From Kribbella italica (GTDB lineage Bacteria; Actinomycetota; Actinomycetes; Propionibacteriales; Kribbellaceae), in NCBI RefSeq assembly GCF_014205135.1, contig NZ_JACHMY010000001.1:4154001-4218000 (forward strand): a DNA stretch of 64,000 nucleotides, in the 5' to 3' direction. Shown here in pieces: positions 41,052-50,035 of this stretch. The notes beneath the pieces are model-generated. The model saw only the letters and a list, made by a program, of their open reading frames with translations, was not told the origin of the DNA and did no database searches. The position numbers and the translations under genes are program-made. Every line of letters starts with the position of its first letter. The first letter of the stretch is position 1.

Positions 41052-41797
41052 CGTGGCTGGACGATCAGGGTGAACTCGTCGGCGTCGGCCGTGGCAAGGT
41101 TGCCGGCTTCGTCGTCGATTCGGGTGATCGACAGGCCGGCTTGCCGGCAGAGGTCCTGGGCCGAGGCTTGGGTTTGCCAGTGGATGATCCAGTCGCGGTC
41201 GGCTGATTCGACCGTGCCGTCCGGGGCGCGGCGTTCGTACCGGACTGTTGTGGTGCGGGTCCGGAGGGCTTGGTCGTAGGTCTCCGACAGAGGGGTGTAG
41301 ACGAGCGTGGCGCCTTGGTCGTCGACGGCCTCGCGCTGGACGCCCAGGTCGGAGGCCGGCGTGGGCTCGGGGATCCAGAGCGGGATCATCGCCCGGCCGT
41401 CGGGAGTCAGGTGCTCGCGGATGGCGCGGAGCGCGCGGCCGGCGGTCTCGTCGTCGGGGAGCAGGGTGAAGGTCGGACCGGCCAGGTAGATCGCGCGGTA
41501 ACGGCGTACCAGGCTCAGCTCCTCCATGCGCTGGTGGTGCAGCGCGACCTGCAGGCCAAGAGCAGCCGCGTTGGCGCGGCAGCGGTCGAGCATGTCGGCA
41601 GAGGAGTCGACACCTTCGACCTCGAGGCCGGCCTGGAGCAACGAGAGCATCGGCTCGCCGTCGCCACAGCCGAGCTCGAGCGCTGGTTCACCGGCCGCGG
41701 CGACGAAGGCGGCGTACGGCGCTGGGTCGAAGCTCGACGACTTCAGCTTGGCGTAGGCGTCGACGACGATTCCTGTGTAGAACTCGGCAGCATCCAT
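41048..41797 (-). CDS. Class I SAM-dependent methyltransferase
   Basis: 249 residues. SAM motif I ALELGCGDGEPMLSLLQ, acidic strand end VEGVDSSADML, and motif region YLAGPTFTLLPDDE. Substrate unknown. Co-transcribed with the DUF402 gene. ATG at 41797 starts MDAAEFYTG. It lies downstream of a WYL regulator on the same strand. Confidence 0.88.
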   Translation of the reverse strand: MDAAEFYTGIVVDAYAKLKSSSFDPAPYAAFVAAAGEPALELGCGDGEPMLSLLQAGLEVEGVDSSADMLDRCRANAAALGLQVALHHQRMEELSLVRRYRAIYLAGPTFTLLPDDETAGRALRAIREHLTPDGRAMIPLWIPEPTPASDLGVQREAVDDQGATLVYTPLSETYDQALRTRTTTVRYERRAPDGTVESADRDWIIHWQTQASAQDLCRQAGLSITRIDDEAGNLATADADEFTLIVQPR

Positions 41798-41841
41798 CGG
41801 TCCGGAGCCTAGGCCTCCGCCCGGTCGTCGGCCAGTGGATT

Positions 41842-42540
41842 TCAGAGGGCGGCCCGGACCGAGGATGCTGTGGGCGGTGGGGTCCCCAGGTCCTCGACCG
41901 GTACGTCGGTGGCGCGCTGGGTGGTGAGAGTCGCGCGTTCGATGCCGTCGAGACGGAACCAGCGGATGGCGTCGCGGCTGCGGCAGTGGGCGACAAGGAA
42001 CCATTGGCCGTCCCTGAACGCGAGCAGCTGTGGATCGACTCGGCGGGCTGACGTTTCGCCGTACTGGTTGCGGTAGTGCAGGGAGAGCACCTTGCGCTCC
42101 TGGAGGGCGCGCTCGACGGCTGTACGGCGGCGTGGCGAGGCCGGCTCGGTGGTGTGGTTGATCCAGATGCGCTCGGTCAGGGCGTCCACGTGCTGCCTCG
42201 CCTGCGGGTCCATCACGGCCAGGACCTTGACCAGCGCGGCGCGGGCCAACTGGTCGAACGGTTGTCCGCGATGGGCCGCGATCGCCGCGGCGATCGCGGA
42301 GGCCTCGGCGGCGGTGAAGTTGACCGGCGGCAGCGTGGCCGCCCGGTCGACGACGTACCCACCGATCCGGCCGGTGCGCGCCCACACCGGGAAGCCGGCC
42401 TGCTGCAGGGCGGAGATGTCGCGCTTGACGGTGCGCACGCTCATCTCGAACGCCGTGGCGAGCTGCTCCGCGGTACGGCCCCGCGGGCCGGCCCGGCGGA
42501 GCTCCTCGCGGATCGCGTACAGCCGGTCGGTACGATTCAT
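41842..42540 (-). CDS. YafY-type HTH/WYL regulator
   Basis: 232 residues. HTH_11 domain (RTAEQLATAFEMSVRTVKRDISALQQAGFPV) followed by a WYL domain (LSLHYRNQYGETSARRVDPQLLAFRDGQWFLVAHC... IRWFRLDGI). The C-terminal WCX part is missing. No ribosome site before the ATG, so likely leaderless. Divergent from an alpha/beta hydrolase gene with direct repeats between them. Confidence 0.88.
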   Translation of the reverse strand: MNRTDRLYAIREELRRAGPRGRTAEQLATAFEMSVRTVKRDISALQQAGFPVWARTGRIGGYVVDRAATLPPVNFTAAEASAIAAAIAAHRGQPFDQLARAALVKVLAVMDPQARQHVDALTERIWINHTTEPASPRRRTAVERALQERKVLSLHYRNQYGETSARRVDPQLLAFRDGQWFLVAHCRSRDAIRWFRLDGIERATLTTQRATDVPVEDLGTPPPTASSVRAAL

Positions 42541-42545
42541 GGGGA

Positions 42546-42563
42546 AACGGTGCCATAACGGTG
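42546..42563. promoter_or_regulatory. Direct repeat AACGGTG x2 in divergent promoter
   Basis: AACGGTG at 42546-42552 and 42557-42563, 11 bp apart (one helical turn), between the WYL regulator and the hydrolase. Candidate binding site for the WYL regulator, by position only. Confidence 0.4.
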
Positions 42564-42589
42564 ACATCGCGCGCCAGCACAATGGGACC

Positions 42590-43288
42590 ATGACACAGAC
42601 GCCAGACCCCATCCTGCTGCTGAGCGGCGCCGGACTTCCGCACTGGATCTGGGACCAGGTCCGCAAGGAACTGTCCGCGTCCCCGACCGTGGTCGCCGAG
42701 CGACCGCGTCAGGCTCACGCTTCACTGACCGAGTACGCCGCCGCGGCACTGGACTCGGCGCCGTGGGACCGCTTCGTGGTCGTCGCGCACTCCAGCGGCG
42801 GAACCGTGGCCGCCGAGATGGTTGCCCTCGCCCCCGATCGGGTGACCGCACTGCTGGCGGTCACGGCCGTGGTTCCGCAGCCGGGACGGAGCTTCGTCAC
42901 GTCGATGCCGTTTCCACGACGGCTCGCACTGAGCCTGGCGATGCGCCTCGCCGGCACGCGACCGCCCGACTCCGCCATCCGGAAGGGTCTGGCCGGACGG
43001 CTCGACCAGGAGACGGCCGACCGCATCGTGGCGGACTTCACCGCCGAGTCGGCACACCTCTACCGGGACAAGTCGGAGGGCACCTTCCCCGAGCACCGTG
43101 GCTACCTGTCGACCGCGCAGGACGCCGAGCTCCCGACCGGACTGCAACGGCGCTTCGCCCAGAACCTCACCCCGGCGTGGAACGAGTCCATCAGCACCGG
43201 GCACCTCCCGATGCTCGAGGCACCCGAACTCCTGGCCCAACACATCGAAAGCTTCCTCGCCGAAGCACCGATCAGCCGTGCTTCCTGA
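42590..43288 (+). CDS. Alpha/beta hydrolase
   Basis: 232 residues. The nucleophile elbow reads VVAHSSGGTVA (Ser in AHSSGG), preceded by LLLSGAGLPHWIWDQV for the oxyanion hole; a C-terminal His is in STGHLPMLEAPELLA. Resembles the small esterase/salicylate-esterase-like group. Divergently controlled, probably by the WYL protein. Confidence 0.85.
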   Translation: MTQTPDPILLLSGAGLPHWIWDQVRKELSASPTVVAERPRQAHASLTEYAAAALDSAPWDRFVVVAHSSGGTVAAEMVALAPDRVTALLAVTAVVPQPGRSFVTSMPFPRRLALSLAMRLAGTRPPDSAIRKGLAGRLDQETADRIVADFTAESAHLYRDKSEGTFPEHRGYLSTAQDAELPTGLQRRFAQNLTPAWNESISTGHLPMLEAPELLAQHIESFLAEAPISRAS

Positions 43289-43417
43289 CATGGAGTGCCA
43301 GGGGGTCGACTGAGGTCACTACCACCGCTACCGCTCGGCACTCGACAACTCGCAGGACGAATGCCATGGCTCCCCGGCTCTGTGATGTCATCGAACAGCA
43401 CGAGCGGACTCTCGGCG

Positions 43418-43876
43418 CTAGCAGCTTTCCAGGTACCGTTTGGCGCGCTGGATCTCTTCCACTACCTCGCGCTCGAGGCGGCGCCGGAACAGCGGCTCGA
43501 CGAAGGGGCGCGCGACGCGGGAGAAGGTGAACTGCAACGTTCGGGTCACCAGCGTGCCGCCGGCCGAGGGCTCGCACTCGAAACTTGCCTCGAACCGTGC
43601 CACCGCGTGCGCGAGCCGATTGAGCGGTTTGGGCAGCAGCCCGATATCGATCCGCCGGCCGGGTGTGAGTTCGACGAACTGGACGACCTTGGGCTGCCGT
43701 AGTCCGGCAATTCTTGGCCGGCAGGCGAACTCGACCCTGTTCTGCTCGCGCCGTACCCACAGCACCGGCCTGATCTTGTCGTCGACCTGCTGTGCGTACT
43801 GCTCGATGTCCATGACGAGGTCGAGAATGTCGTCCGGGCCGGCCCTGATGACTTCCTGTACCTGGACCTTGATCAC
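43418..43876 (-). CDS. SRPBCC/polyketide-cyclase-like protein
   Basis: 152 residues with a START-like fold: VQEVIRAGPDDILDLVMDIEQYAQQ, then VEFACRP, FVELTPGRRIDIGL and a long C-terminal helix (FVEPLFRRRLEREVVEEIQRAKRYL). Binds a hydrophobic ligand; no catalytic residue can be assigned. GTG start at 43876. Confidence 0.8.
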   Translation of the reverse strand: MIKVQVQEVIRAGPDDILDLVMDIEQYAQQVDDKIRPVLWVRREQNRVEFACRPRIAGLRQPKVVQFVELTPGRRIDIGLLPKPLNRLAHAVARFEASFECEPSAGGTLVTRTLQFTFSRVARPFVEPLFRRRLEREVVEEIQRAKRYLESC

Positions 43877-43946
43877 GGGGACACCGCACCTTTCACGCCT
43901 CGAGAGAACTCATGCGGCAAACCTAGCCGCGACTCCCGCCGTTCGG

Positions 43947-43978
43947 CCTCACCCGTACGAGGGAGAACGCATCCCCCG
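43947..43978. promoter_or_regulatory. Shared upstream motif, copy 1
   Basis: CCTCACCCGTACG (43947-43959) followed by ATCCCCCGT. The same 13 bases occur at 44825-44837. Here it lies upstream of the SRPBCC gene (minus) and of the PNPOx-like gene (plus). Confidence 0.4.
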
Positions 43979-44128
43979 TTGGGGTGATTCACGCTGGTGC
44001 GGGTCGGTCCGTGGACCCGGGCCGCAGGGCATCGACGACGGAAGGTGATGGCCGACGGGCGAGCGCTCTCGTAGTCTCGGCACGGACGAAACCTGTGAGC
44101 AAAGCCTTGTGGAGAAAGGGAGTTCCTC

Positions 44129-44716
44129 GTGAGCAGTGTTCTCTCGGCGATCGACGACGAGTTGGCGGCATGGATGGAGGCGCAGCCGATCTTCTTCGTT
44201 GCGACGGCGCCGCTGTCCGGAGCGGGACACGTCAATGTGTCTCCCAAGGGGATGGCGGGTACGTTCCGGGTCCTGGGGCCGCGCCGGGTCGCCTATCTCG
44301 ACTTCCACGCCTCGGGGGTCGAGACGATCGCTCACCTCCGGGAGCCGGGAAACGGACGCGTCTGTGTGATGTTCTGCGCTTTCGACGGCAGGCCGCAGGT
44401 CGTGCGCATCCACGGCCGCGGCACCGTGGTGCGCAAGGACGATGCCGAGTTCGCCGAGCTACGCCGGGAGTTCGGCAAGGAGCGGGTGGTGGGCCAGCGT
44501 GCCGTCATCGTGATCGATGCCGACCGGATCAGCGACGCCTGCGGCTGGGCGGTGCCGCGGATGGACTTCGTCGGCGACCGGACCATCCTGGACCTCCATC
44601 AGGAGAAGAAGGGTTCGGCGGCCTATCTGGACTACGGCGAGACCACGAACGCACGCTCGATCGACGGCCTCCCCGCAATGACCCGCCGTACCGGACCAAG
44701 GCCGCCGACCACCTGA
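44129..44716 (+). CDS. Pyridoxamine 5'-phosphate oxidase-like flavin-binding protein
   Basis: 195 residues. Split-barrel fold: FFVATAPLSGAGHVNVSPKG, VAYLDFHASGVETIAHL, GRVCVMFCAFDGRPQVVRIHGRG. This subfamily binds FMN or F420 and is not true PNPOx. GTG start with GGGAG upstream. Substrate unknown. Confidence 0.85.
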   Translation: MSSVLSAIDDELAAWMEAQPIFFVATAPLSGAGHVNVSPKGMAGTFRVLGPRRVAYLDFHASGVETIAHLREPGNGRVCVMFCAFDGRPQVVRIHGRGTVVRKDDAEFAELRREFGKERVVGQRAVIVIDADRISDACGWAVPRMDFVGDRTILDLHQEKKGSAAYLDYGETTNARSIDGLPAMTRRTGPRPPTT

Positions 44717-44824
44717 ACAGGATGGCGACAGTCTCCGACGCGTTGCGGCCGGCGCGCGAAGATTCAGATGCTCTGCACGACTGTTGCTGTCAGCTGTCCT
44801 GGTAGGACCGGAGTCCTGACAAAA

Positions 44825-44866
44825 CCTCACCCGTACGGGGGATTCTGTTCCTCCGCACGGGGGATC
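44825..44866. promoter_or_regulatory. Shared upstream motif, copy 2
   Basis: CCTCACCCGTACG identical to copy 1 and containing the palindrome CCCGTACGGG (44830-44839), followed by a second ACGGGGGAT nearby. It is located about 85 bp upstream of the membrane-protein gene at 44921. Confidence 0.4.
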
Positions 44867-44920
44867 TCTCGGTCTTCCTCGGCCGGGACGATCAAAGTCA
44901 TCGCCGACCAAGGAGATGAC

Positions 44921-45742
44921 ATGACCTGGCCCCGCCGGCTGCTGCTCGTCGGCCTCTGCGTCCTGGGTGCTGCCGGCCTTGCCGCCAGTTGCTTCGTCCT
45001 CCTCGACCTGGTTCAGCTCGTCCTCACGGGCACGGTCACCGATCGGCACGGTCGGACGGACTGGGACGGAGTCGGCTTGCGGATGGCGTCCGCGGTGGCC
45101 GGAACTGCCCTGCTACGCCTGGCAACTCACTGGCACCGTCGCGCGTGGAGTCGATGTCCGTCCTGCGGCGGGGTTCACGATCTGCCGGTCCGGCGCGTTG
45201 CACGACCACCGGTCTCGGCGGCATCTCGACGAACCTGTCTGGCCGCCGCGGCGGGTTGCCTGGCGTTCGGTCCCTATCTGGCCGTTCACGGGCTTCACGC
45301 TGCGGGTCTGGCGCCGTGGCTCGATGATCTGTACAACGACAAGCCCATCCTTCCTGGGCCGGCACTCCTGGTTTTCGCAGTACTCGCGGTAGGTCTCGTC
45401 GGACCCGCCGTCTTCCTGATGCTTGGCCTCGTCAGACCATGGGGAATGAAGTTCCCAGCATGGACCGGCCCGCTGGCCGGTCGCAGGGTCCCCAGGTACT
45501 TGCCGCTGACCGCGGTGGCTCTCGTGGCCCCGACCCTTTCCCTCTACGGAGTGGGCAGCCTGGTGTACGCACTCGTGCACGGCTATCGCCTGTTGAGTCT
45601 CGGGGGCGCAGGATCTTTGGCGTTCGGCGGCTACGGATGGGCGCTGCTCGTGGCAGCTTCGTCCTACCTGCGTCGTACTCGACCAGTCTGCGTCACGGAC
45701 CGCTCAGAGCCTCAACCCGACATGGGCCACGGGCGCTGCTGA
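44921..45742 (+). CDS. Integral membrane protein of unknown function
   Basis: 273 residues, about six hydrophobic helices (LLLVGLCVLGAAGLAASCFVL, TCLAAAAGCLAFGPYLAV, ALLVFAVLAVGLVGPAVFLM and others). A CPSCGG motif lies in the first soluble loop (RAWSRCPSCGGVHDL), perhaps a single metal or redox knuckle. ATG behind AAGGAGATGAC. Family not recognised. Confidence 0.7.
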   Translation: MTWPRRLLLVGLCVLGAAGLAASCFVLLDLVQLVLTGTVTDRHGRTDWDGVGLRMASAVAGTALLRLATHWHRRAWSRCPSCGGVHDLPVRRVARPPVSAASRRTCLAAAAGCLAFGPYLAVHGLHAAGLAPWLDDLYNDKPILPGPALLVFAVLAVGLVGPAVFLMLGLVRPWGMKFPAWTGPLAGRRVPRYLPLTAVALVAPTLSLYGVGSLVYALVHGYRLLSLGGAGSLAFGGYGWALLVAASSYLRRTRPVCVTDRSEPQPDMGHGRC

Positions 45743-45754
45743 CGACCTCAGTGA

Positions 45755-45967
45755 GGAGCAGACCATGGACGCGGAGCACCTGCCGCATCGAAATGGTTCG
45801 CGGTCAGCGACCTCGGCGATCGTCGGTTCACCGTCCTGGATGTGCCCGGCCACAGCCCAGGCGGGATCGCCCTTCACGAAGAAGCGACCCGGATCTTGTT
45901 GTCCGGTGACACGGTGTACGACGACGAGCTCCTCCGACGACCTCGACCGAGGGTGAACGTGGGCTGA
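45755..45967 (+). pseudogene. Fragment of an MBL-fold metallo-hydrolase
   Basis: About 70 codons in a frame opening after a TGA. Clear homology to the middle of a metallo-beta-lactamase-fold enzyme: WFAVSDLGDRRFTVLDVPGHSPGGIAL, then ILLSGDTVYDDELL. The N-terminal HxHxDH region and the C-terminal part are missing and there is no start codon, so it is a remnant. Confidence 0.6.
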
Positions 45968-45998
45968 GCCCGGGCCAGCGGAGTTCACGGCTAGCTTT

Positions 45999-46017
45999 TT
46001 AGGTAAGGGTTACCTAA
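45999..46017. promoter_or_regulatory. Iron box (IdeR/DmdR-type) upstream of siderophore locus
   Basis: TTAGGTAA-GGG-TTACCTAA, perfect 8-bp inverted arms, close to the consensus TTAGGTTAGGCTAACCTAA. It overlaps a TAATAT -10 candidate (46015-46020). Expected result: repression of the downstream genes when iron is plentiful. Confidence 0.85.
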
Positions 46018-46088
46018 TATTACGCGGGGGTCCCTGCGTCGATGGAGCGCGGCCTCACCGGAGAAGATCGGAAAGGCCCGCTCTCAGC

Positions 46089-47954
46089 ATGCCGAAGACC
46101 TCGCGCCGTCTCACGGTGCACCCTCTGACCCTGCGGGAGGTCGAGGTCGTTCGGGTGGTGGACCTGACGCCGGGTATGCGACGGATCACGCTGAGCGGCC
46201 GGCAGCTTCGTGAGTTCACCTCGGCGAACGGCTTTCCGCAGCCGGCGTTCGACGCTCCTGGATTCGACGACGACATCCGTCTGGTGTTCCGGTACCCCGG
46301 CCAGGCCGAGCCGGTGCTGCCGGTGCAGCAGGAGAGAGGCCTGGACCTGCCGAGGAATCCCCGGCCCTTGTCGAAGGTCTACACGGTACGTCGGTGGGAC
46401 GCCGAGGCCGGCGAGCTGGATGTGGACTTCGTCCGGCACGGTGTCGGCGTGGGCACCACCTGGGCGTACCGCGCCCAGGTCGGTGACCGCATCAACTTCT
46501 ACGGCCCGAGCGCGTCGCGTGCGCTCCCGCACGACGCGGACTGGCTCCTGGTCGCCGGCGACGACACGGCGATCCCCGCGATCGCCCGCCTGCTCGACGA
46601 GCTCCCTGACGACGCGCGGGCGCAGGTGTTCCTGGAGGTCGCCGAGGATGCTCACCGGCTGGCGCTGCGGGCGCTGCCGCACGTCGAGGTGACCTGGTTG
46701 GTCCGCGACGGCGCTGAGGCCGGTACGACGAACCACCTGCGGGACGCGGTCGGGAACACCGACTGGTGGGAGGGTCGTCCGTTCGCCTGGGTCGCCGGGG
46801 AGCAGACGACCGTACGGGATCTGCGCCGTCATCTGCTCGAAGACCGGGCCGTGCCCAAGGAGGACATCGAGTTCACCGGGTACTGGCGCCGCGGCGAGGT
46901 CGTCGTACTGGACACCGACGAGGCGGTTCCGGACCCCGAGAAGTCGAGTACGCCGTTCGAGAAGCTGCATGAGCTGACCGAGCTGATCCGGCCGATCGCG
47001 ATCCGCACCGCGGTCGAGCTGGGCGTACCCGAGCTGATCTCCCGCGGCGTCACCGGCGTCGCGGACCTGGCCGCCAGGACCGGCAGCGACGAGCGAGCGC
47101 TGGGCAAGCTGCTGCGCTACCTGTACGCCGTGAACATCGTGACCGAGACCGAACCGGGCCGCTTCGGGCTGACGGCGGTGGGCGAGGTGCTGACCAACGA
47201 GTTCATGGCCGACACGCTGCACCCTGCTGGGGTGGTAGGCCGGGAGATGCTCGGCATCCTTGGACTCACCGAGTCGATCCGCACCGGCCACCCGTCGTAC
47301 GCGGCTGTGACCGGGCAGACCTTCGCTGACGTACGAGCCGAACAGGGCTACGAGGATCGCTACCTGGAACGCCTGGCGAAGTTCCAGCCCGCGCTGGCTC
47401 TGTCGATCGCCAAGTCCGAGCTGCTCGCCGGGGTCGGTCAGCTGGTGATCCACTCCGGCGGCGCGGCCGCCCAGGCTCGTGAGTTCGTCGCCGTTCACGA
47501 CGACCTGCGCGTGACGATCTGCGCGCTGCCCGCCCAGGCCGACTGGCTGCGCCGCGACCTGCCCGCCACCATCCCCGACGAGCAGCAACGCGCGCGGGTC
47601 AGTGTGGTCGAGCAGTCCGTCTTCGAGGCCGGTCCGGCCGCCGACGCCGTGTTCATCAGCCGCGCCCTCAAAGCCCTCCCCGACCCGGACGCCGCCCATG
47701 CGCTGCGCCGAGCAGCCGAGAACCTCCTCCCGGGCGGCCGGGTGCTGCTGATCGAGGAGGTCTTCGACACCGGCGCCCTGGACGAGCACGACGGCGAAGC
47801 AGACCTGATCGGCCTCACCGTGCACGGCGCCGGCTTGCGCACCGCAGCCGAGCTCGACGCGGTGATCACTCGCGCCGGACTGGTCCGCACCACCACACAC
47901 ACCGTCGGATGGGGCACCACCGTCCACGAACTCGTCCCCGCCGGTACCCACTGA
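46089..47954 (+). CDS. Siderophore-interacting flavoreductase fused to methyltransferase-like domain (SIP fusion 1)
   Basis: 621 residues. Residues ~1-280 form a SIP-type FAD/NAD(P)H siderophore reductase: VVDLTPGMRRITLSG, KVYTVRRWDAEAGELDVDFV, VAGDDTAIPAIARLL and WVAGEQTTVRDLRRHLL... GYWRRGE. Residues ~285-621 resemble a class I O-methyltransferase: the dimerisation winged helix (PIAIRTAVELGVPELISRG... KLLRYLYAVNIV) and the late RVLLIEEVF. The SAM loop, usually DVGGGxG, reads LVIHSGGAAAQA, so SAM binding is doubtful. First gene behind the iron box, followed by receptor, permeases and ATPase. It would release iron from imported ferric siderophore in the cytoplasm. Confidence 0.85.
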   Translation: MPKTSRRLTVHPLTLREVEVVRVVDLTPGMRRITLSGRQLREFTSANGFPQPAFDAPGFDDDIRLVFRYPGQAEPVLPVQQERGLDLPRNPRPLSKVYTVRRWDAEAGELDVDFVRHGVGVGTTWAYRAQVGDRINFYGPSASRALPHDADWLLVAGDDTAIPAIARLLDELPDDARAQVFLEVAEDAHRLALRALPHVEVTWLVRDGAEAGTTNHLRDAVGNTDWWEGRPFAWVAGEQTTVRDLRRHLLEDRAVPKEDIEFTGYWRRGEVVVLDTDEAVPDPEKSSTPFEKLHELTELIRPIAIRTAVELGVPELISRGVTGVADLAARTGSDERALGKLLRYLYAVNIVTETEPGRFGLTAVGEVLTNEFMADTLHPAGVVGREMLGILGLTESIRTGHPSYAAVTGQTFADVRAEQGYEDRYLERLAKFQPALALSIAKSELLAGVGQLVIHSGGAAAQAREFVAVHDDLRVTICALPAQADWLRRDLPATIPDEQQRARVSVVEQSVFEAGPAADAVFISRALKALPDPDAAHALRRAAENLLPGGRVLLIEEVFDTGALDEHDGEADLIGLTVHGAGLRTAAELDAVITRAGLVRTTTHTVGWGTTVHELVPAGTH

Positions 47955-47993
47955 CTTCCCGTTCCCCTGAAGAAGAAGAGGAAGAGCACACCC

Positions 47994-48992
47994 ATGACCA
48001 CGACACCCCTGAGGCGACGCGGCGCGGCGCTGACCGCCGCGATCCTGAGCATCACGCTCGTCCTCACGGCCTGCGGCAGCGGCGACGACAGCGGCGACAA
48101 CGCCGGCGCCAAGACTGACGACAGCGCTCCCAAGACCCACACCGTCACGGCCGGCAACGGGAGCATCGAGGTTCCCACCGAACCGCAGCGGGTCGTCACG
48201 ATCGGCAACACGGACCTGCCGTTCATCGACATGGGCGGTGCGCCGGTGGGTGTGTCCGGGGCGGCTCCGTCCGAGCTCGGTCTGCTGCCGGAGGAGCAGC
48301 GAACAACGTATGGGAAAGCCACGAATGTCGGCGAGGAGGTGGACCTCGAGAAGGTCGCCGCCCTCAAGCCGGACCTCATCCTGGTCCAGATTCCCGATGC
48401 CGAGTTCAAGAAGATGGAGAAGCAGCTCGGGACGATCGCCCCGACCGTCTTCTGGGGCCTCGACACCGAGTGGAAGGAACTCGCCGAGGCGCTCGCCGAG
48501 GCCGGCAACGTGAAAGACACGCTCACCCGGCAGAAGGCGGACTTCGAGGGACAGGTCGCCAAGATGAAGCAGACCTACGCGGACCTCATCAAGACCACCA
48601 AGTTCGTCAACCTCGACCGCTACTCGAACTCCGATCCCGGGACGTACGTCATCGGCGACATCGGCTGCGTCGAGATCGCCCAGGACGACATCGGCTTCAA
48701 CTTCCCCAAGGCGGCCGCCGGTAAGGACCCGTTGGCCTACGAGTCCTTGCCGTTCGAGCAGCTCACCAAGCTGTCCCAGTACGACGTGGTCACCTACCCC
48801 GCCGACGACAAGGGCCAGCCGACCGAGGTCTTCGCGCCGGTGGTCGGCACCAACACGTGGAAGGCACTGCCGCTCGTGACGTCGGGTCGTGCGCTCGGCG
48901 TCTTCTGCCCCGGCAACAACTCGTACGGCGCCGTTCTGCGGTACCTCGACTCGCTCGACAAGGCGCTGGCGACCCTCCCCGCCAAGAAGTGA
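47994..48992 (+). CDS. Siderophore-binding lipoprotein (FepB/FhuD-type)
   Basis: 332 residues. Lipobox LTACG after a short basic signal. Peripla_BP_2 features: EPQRVVTIGNTDLPFIDMGG, LEKVAALKPDLILVQ, and a C-terminal VFCPGNNSYGAVLRYLDSLDKAL. It captures ferric siderophore outside the membrane for the FecCD permeases. The purine-rich run before the ATG is the ribosome site. Its stop overlaps the next start (GTGA). Confidence 0.92.
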   Translation: MTTTPLRRRGAALTAAILSITLVLTACGSGDDSGDNAGAKTDDSAPKTHTVTAGNGSIEVPTEPQRVVTIGNTDLPFIDMGGAPVGVSGAAPSELGLLPEEQRTTYGKATNVGEEVDLEKVAALKPDLILVQIPDAEFKKMEKQLGTIAPTVFWGLDTEWKELAEALAEAGNVKDTLTRQKADFEGQVAKMKQTYADLIKTTKFVNLDRYSNSDPGTYVIGDIGCVEIAQDDIGFNFPKAAAGKDPLAYESLPFEQLTKLSQYDVVTYPADDKGQPTEVFAPVVGTNTWKALPLVTSGRALGVFCPGNNSYGAVLRYLDSLDKALATLPAKK

Positions 48993-50035
48993 CCGCTCTC
49001 ACCCTGCGTCGACCCAGCGATCCGGGCACCGTCACGGTGCCCGGATCGCGGCGTCGTCTGATCGGCCTGGTCGTCGCGCTCGTGGTGCTCCTGGCGTTGC
49101 TGGTGGCCAGCGTGATGATCGGGTCGACGGCCATTTCGCCCACGGTGGTGTGGAACGCCCTGTTCCATCCGTCGGACGACATCGATCAGTTCGCGATCCG
49201 GGACTTCCGGCTGCCGCGCACCGTCGTCGGGCTGGTCGTCGGTACGGCGCTCGGAGTCGCGGGAGCGTTGATCCAGGCCCTGACCCGCAACCCGCTGGCC
49301 GACCCGGGCATCCTCGGCGTGAACGCGGGTGCCTCCTTCGCGGTGACGGTCGCCGTGGGACTGCTCGGCATCCGCGACATCCAGGGCTACCTGTGGTTCG
49401 CGTTCGCCGGTGCGCTGATCGTCACGCTGATGGTGCTCGCCCTCGGCTCGACCCGCCGCGGCCAGTCGCCGGTGATGATGGTTCTCGCCGGGGTCTGCGT
49501 CGGCGCGGTGCTCGGTGGTGCCGGTTCGGCGCTCGAGCTGACCAACCCGGACGCCTTCGACGCGATGCGGTCCTGGAACGCCGGTTCGATCGTGAGCCGT
49601 CCGCTCGACCTGGTGTGGCCGATCCTGCCGTTCTTCGCGGTCGGGCTCCTGCTCGCCTTCGCGGTGTCCGGCCCGCTCAACGCCATGGCCCTCGGTGACG
49701 AGCTGGCCGTCGCGCAAGGCGTCCGGCTGGTCCGCACCCGGGTCCTCGCGATCATCGCGCTGACCCTGCTCGCCGGCGGCGGCACCGCGATCGCCGGCCC
49801 CATCGGCTTCGTCGGGCTGATGGTCCCGCACGTCGCGCGCTGGATCGTCGGCCCGCACCAGCGCTGGATCTTCGCCTACAGCGTGCTGCTCGCGCCGAGC
49901 CTGCTGCTGGCCTCCGACATTCTCGGCCGGGTCGTGATGCGGCCGGGCGAGATCCCCGTCGGCATCGTCACCGCCTTCGTCGGCGCCCCCGTGCTCATCG
50001 CGCTGGTACGGCAGAAGAAAGCAAGCGGGCTATGA
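48989..50035 (+). CDS. FecCD-type siderophore ABC permease 1
   Basis: 348 residues. RDFRLPRTVVGLVVGTALGVAGALIQALTRNPLADPGILGVNAGAS is the family hallmark region; GPIGFVGLMVPHVARWIVGP is the ATPase-contact loop; ~10 helices. Forms a heterodimer with permease 2. GTG start overlaps the lipoprotein stop. Confidence 0.93.
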   Translation: MTALTLRRPSDPGTVTVPGSRRRLIGLVVALVVLLALLVASVMIGSTAISPTVVWNALFHPSDDIDQFAIRDFRLPRTVVGLVVGTALGVAGALIQALTRNPLADPGILGVNAGASFAVTVAVGLLGIRDIQGYLWFAFAGALIVTLMVLALGSTRRGQSPVMMVLAGVCVGAVLGGAGSALELTNPDAFDAMRSWNAGSIVSRPLDLVWPILPFFAVGLLLAFAVSGPLNAMALGDELAVAQGVRLVRTRVLAIIALTLLAGGGTAIAGPIGFVGLMVPHVARWIVGPHQRWIFAYSVLLAPSLLLASDILGRVVMRPGEIPVGIVTAFVGAPVLIALVRQKKASGL

